NCBI RefSeq assembly: GCF_001428505.1
Contig: NZ_LMHU01000001.1
Span: 1,629,813 to 1,693,812 of the forward strand
Length of the DNA stretch: 64,000 bases
Reading direction: 5' to 3'
Source: Terrabacter sp. Root181
GTDB lineage: Bacteria; Actinomycetota; Actinomycetes; Actinomycetales; Dermatophilaceae
Position 1 is the stretch's first letter, and each line of letters opens with the position of its first letter. Positions 62,649 through 64,000 of this stretch are shown one piece after another. Below the pieces are notes generated by a model that was not told the DNA's origin, searched no databases, and worked only from the letters and a program-made list of their open reading frames with translations. The position numbers and the translations under genes are program-made.

Positions 62649-64000
62649 GTGAGCAAGCCCGTCGTTCTCATCGCCGAAGAGCTGTCACCAGCCACGATCG
62701 AGGCGCTGGGACCCGACTTCGAGGTCCGTTCGGTCGACGGGGCCAACCGCGACGAGCTGCTCCCGGCGCTCGCCGACGTCGACGCGATCCTCATCCGTTC
62801 GGCCACGAAGATGGACGCCGAGGCGATCGCCGCCGCGAAGCACCTCAAGGTCATCGCCCGGGCCGGTGTGGGCCTCGACAACGTCGACGTCCAGTCGGCC
62901 ACGCAGGCCGGCGTCATGGTCGTCAACGCACCGACCTCCAACATCACGTCAGCCGCCGAGCTCGCCGTGGCCCTGCTCCTCGCGACGGCGCGCAACATCG
63001 CCCCGGCCAACCAGGCCCTCAAGGGCGGAGCATGGAAGCGCAGCACGTACTCCGGCGTCGAGCTGCTCGACAAGACCGTCGGCGTCGTCGGCCTCGGCCG
63101 CATCGGCGCCCTCGTCGCCGAGCGGCTCAAGGGGTTCGGCATGAAGATCGTCGCCTACGACCCCTATGCGTCGCCCGCCAAGGCCGGTCAGCTCGGCGCC
63201 CAGCTCGTCGGCCTCGACGAGCTGCTCGCCCAGTCCGACTTCATCACCATCCATCTGCCGAAGACGCCCGAGACGCTGGGTCTCATCGGTGAGGAGGCGC
63301 TCGCGAAGGTCAAGCCGTCGGTACGCATCGTCAACGCCGCGCGCGGGGGCATCGTCGACGAGGCCGCCCTCGCGCGGGCCATCGCCGAGGGTCGCGTGGC
63401 CGGCGCCGGCATCGACGTCTTCGCCACCGAGCCGACCACCGAGTCGCCGCTCTTCGAGCACGAGTCCGTCGTCGTCACGCCGCACCTCGGCGCGTCGACC
63501 GACGAGGCCCAGGAGAAGGCGGGCATCGCCGTGGCCAGGTCGGTGCGCCTCGCCCTCGGTGGCGAGCTCGTCCCCGATGCCGTCAACGTCAGCAGCGGCT
63601 TCATCGCCGAGGAGGTCCGCCCGGGCATCCCGCTCGTCGAGAAGCTCGGTCGCATCTTCACGGCCGTGTCCGGCAGCGTGCCGGCCCAGCTCGACGTCGA
63701 CGTCCGCGGCGAGATCACGGCCCACGACGTCAGCGTGTGGAAGCTCGTCGCCCTCAAGGGCCTGTTCACCGACGTCGTCGAGGACCCCGTGACCTATGTC
63801 AACGCCCCCGTCCTCGCCGAGCAGCGCGGGTGTGTCGTGCGCCTCGTCACCGACCCCGACTCCGGCGACTTCCGCAACGTCACGACGCTGCGCGGCACCC
63901 TCGCCGACGGCTCGGTCGTCTCGGTCTCGGGCACGCTGACCGGCCCGAAGATGGTCGAGAAGCTCGTCGGCGTCAACGGCTACGACCTCGAGGTCCCGCT
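62649..64000 (+). CDS. serA: D-3-phosphoglycerate dehydrogenase (C-terminus outside window)
   Basis: First step of serine synthesis. The 450 residues present cover the substrate and NAD domains: VVLIAEELSPATIEALGPDF, ARAGVGLDNVDV, VGVVGLGRIGALVAERLKGF, VNAARGGIVDEAALARAI (Arg) and TPHLGASTDEAQEKAG (His), then the start of the ASB intervening domain seen in long, mycobacterial-type SerA. The ACT domain should lie past 64000. GTG at 62649 with GGAAGGGA upstream. Confidence 0.95.
   Translation, partial: MSKPVVLIAEELSPATIEALGPDFEVRSVDGANRDELLPALADVDAILIRSATKMDAEAIAAAKHLKVIARAGVGLDNVDVQSATQAGVMVVNAPTSNITSAAELAVALLLATARNIAPANQALKGGAWKRSTYSGVELLDKTVGVVGLGRIGALVAERLKGFGMKIVAYDPYASPAKAGQLGAQLVGLDELLAQSDFITIHLPKTPETLGLIGEEALAKVKPSVRIVNAARGGIVDEAALARAIAEGRVAGAGIDVFATEPTTESPLFEHESVVVTPHLGASTDEAQEKAGIAVARSVRLALGGELVPDAVNVSSGFIAEEVRPGIPLVEKLGRIFTAVSGSVPAQLDVDVRGEITAHDVSVWKLVALKGLFTDVVEDPVTYVNAPVLAEQRGCVVRLVTDPDSGDFRNVTTLRGTLADGSVVSVSGTLTGPKMVEKLVGVNGYDLEVP

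Overview
The window is a GC-rich (about 72 % by eye) chromosomal segment of an actinomycete. Codon use, GTG starts, the GlgE maltosyltransferase pathway and the core gene order point to Actinomycetota, most likely a Micrococcales member near Intrasporangiaceae; the genus cannot be fixed from the sequence alone. There is no rRNA, tRNA, CRISPR, prophage or transposase. Genes are closely packed, and many overlap by ATGA, GTGA or TGATG.

Layout. 1-8.3 kb (minus): glgE-treS-mak-glgB-pgm operon turning trehalose and maltose-1-phosphate into branched alpha-glucan. 8.4-13.3 kb: glgP (plus) and glgX (minus), which degrade that polymer. 13.3-15.9 kb: a YbjN-like protein, an enoyl-CoA hydratase, a stand-alone YqfO-like domain and an SDR. 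16.1-18.0 kb: etfBA behind a perfect TetR-type operator. 18.0-20.1 kb: a small membrane protein and a secreted subtilase. 20.3-30.8 kb: cysteine desulfurase-mnmA, two GNAT proteins, a MetE-C-like protein, an L,D-transpeptidase lipoprotein, an acyl-CoA ligase and ligA. 31.1-36.1 kb: a five-gene Liv-type ABC transporter. 36.2-38.1 kb: a glycosyltransferase-TetR operon with its own operator. 39.0-42.5 kb: gatCAB. 42.7-51.8 kb: DUF937 protein, PQQ-type sugar dehydrogenase lipoprotein, MOSC protein, 2-hydroxyacid dehydrogenase, a beta-propeller plus ubiquitin-like protein pair, a TetR-controlled YhgE/Pip exporter-like pair, and a SixA phosphatase. 51.9-64 kb: ilvD, an AraC/PhyH pair bracketed by two near-identical palindromes, a GNAT-GNAT-SRPBCC operon, ilvBNC with a leader-peptide attenuator, an NmrA-like protein and serA (cut by the window end). 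From general knowledge, the order etfBA-iscS-mnmA-ligA-gatCAB-ilvBNC-serA is a conserved actinobacterial backbone also seen in Mycobacterium; the other genes are insertions into it.

Regulation visible in the DNA: at least ten genes have a TANNNT-like -10 box 6-7 bases before the start codon, which suggests leaderless transcripts. There is an ilv attenuator encoding an 8-residue MARLLVLP peptide. A ten-base motif is shared by the ilvB and serA upstream regions. Three TetR-type operators are present. Several long palindromes sit at gene ends. A heptamer, GGCATAC/GTATGCC, occurs 28 times by my count, several-fold above a simple base-composition expectation.

The best candidates for something not yet described are the dispersed heptamer, the paired 71-base palindromes around AraC-PhyH, the degenerate ATPase working with a YhgE-type membrane protein, and the beta-propeller/ubiquitin-like pair.
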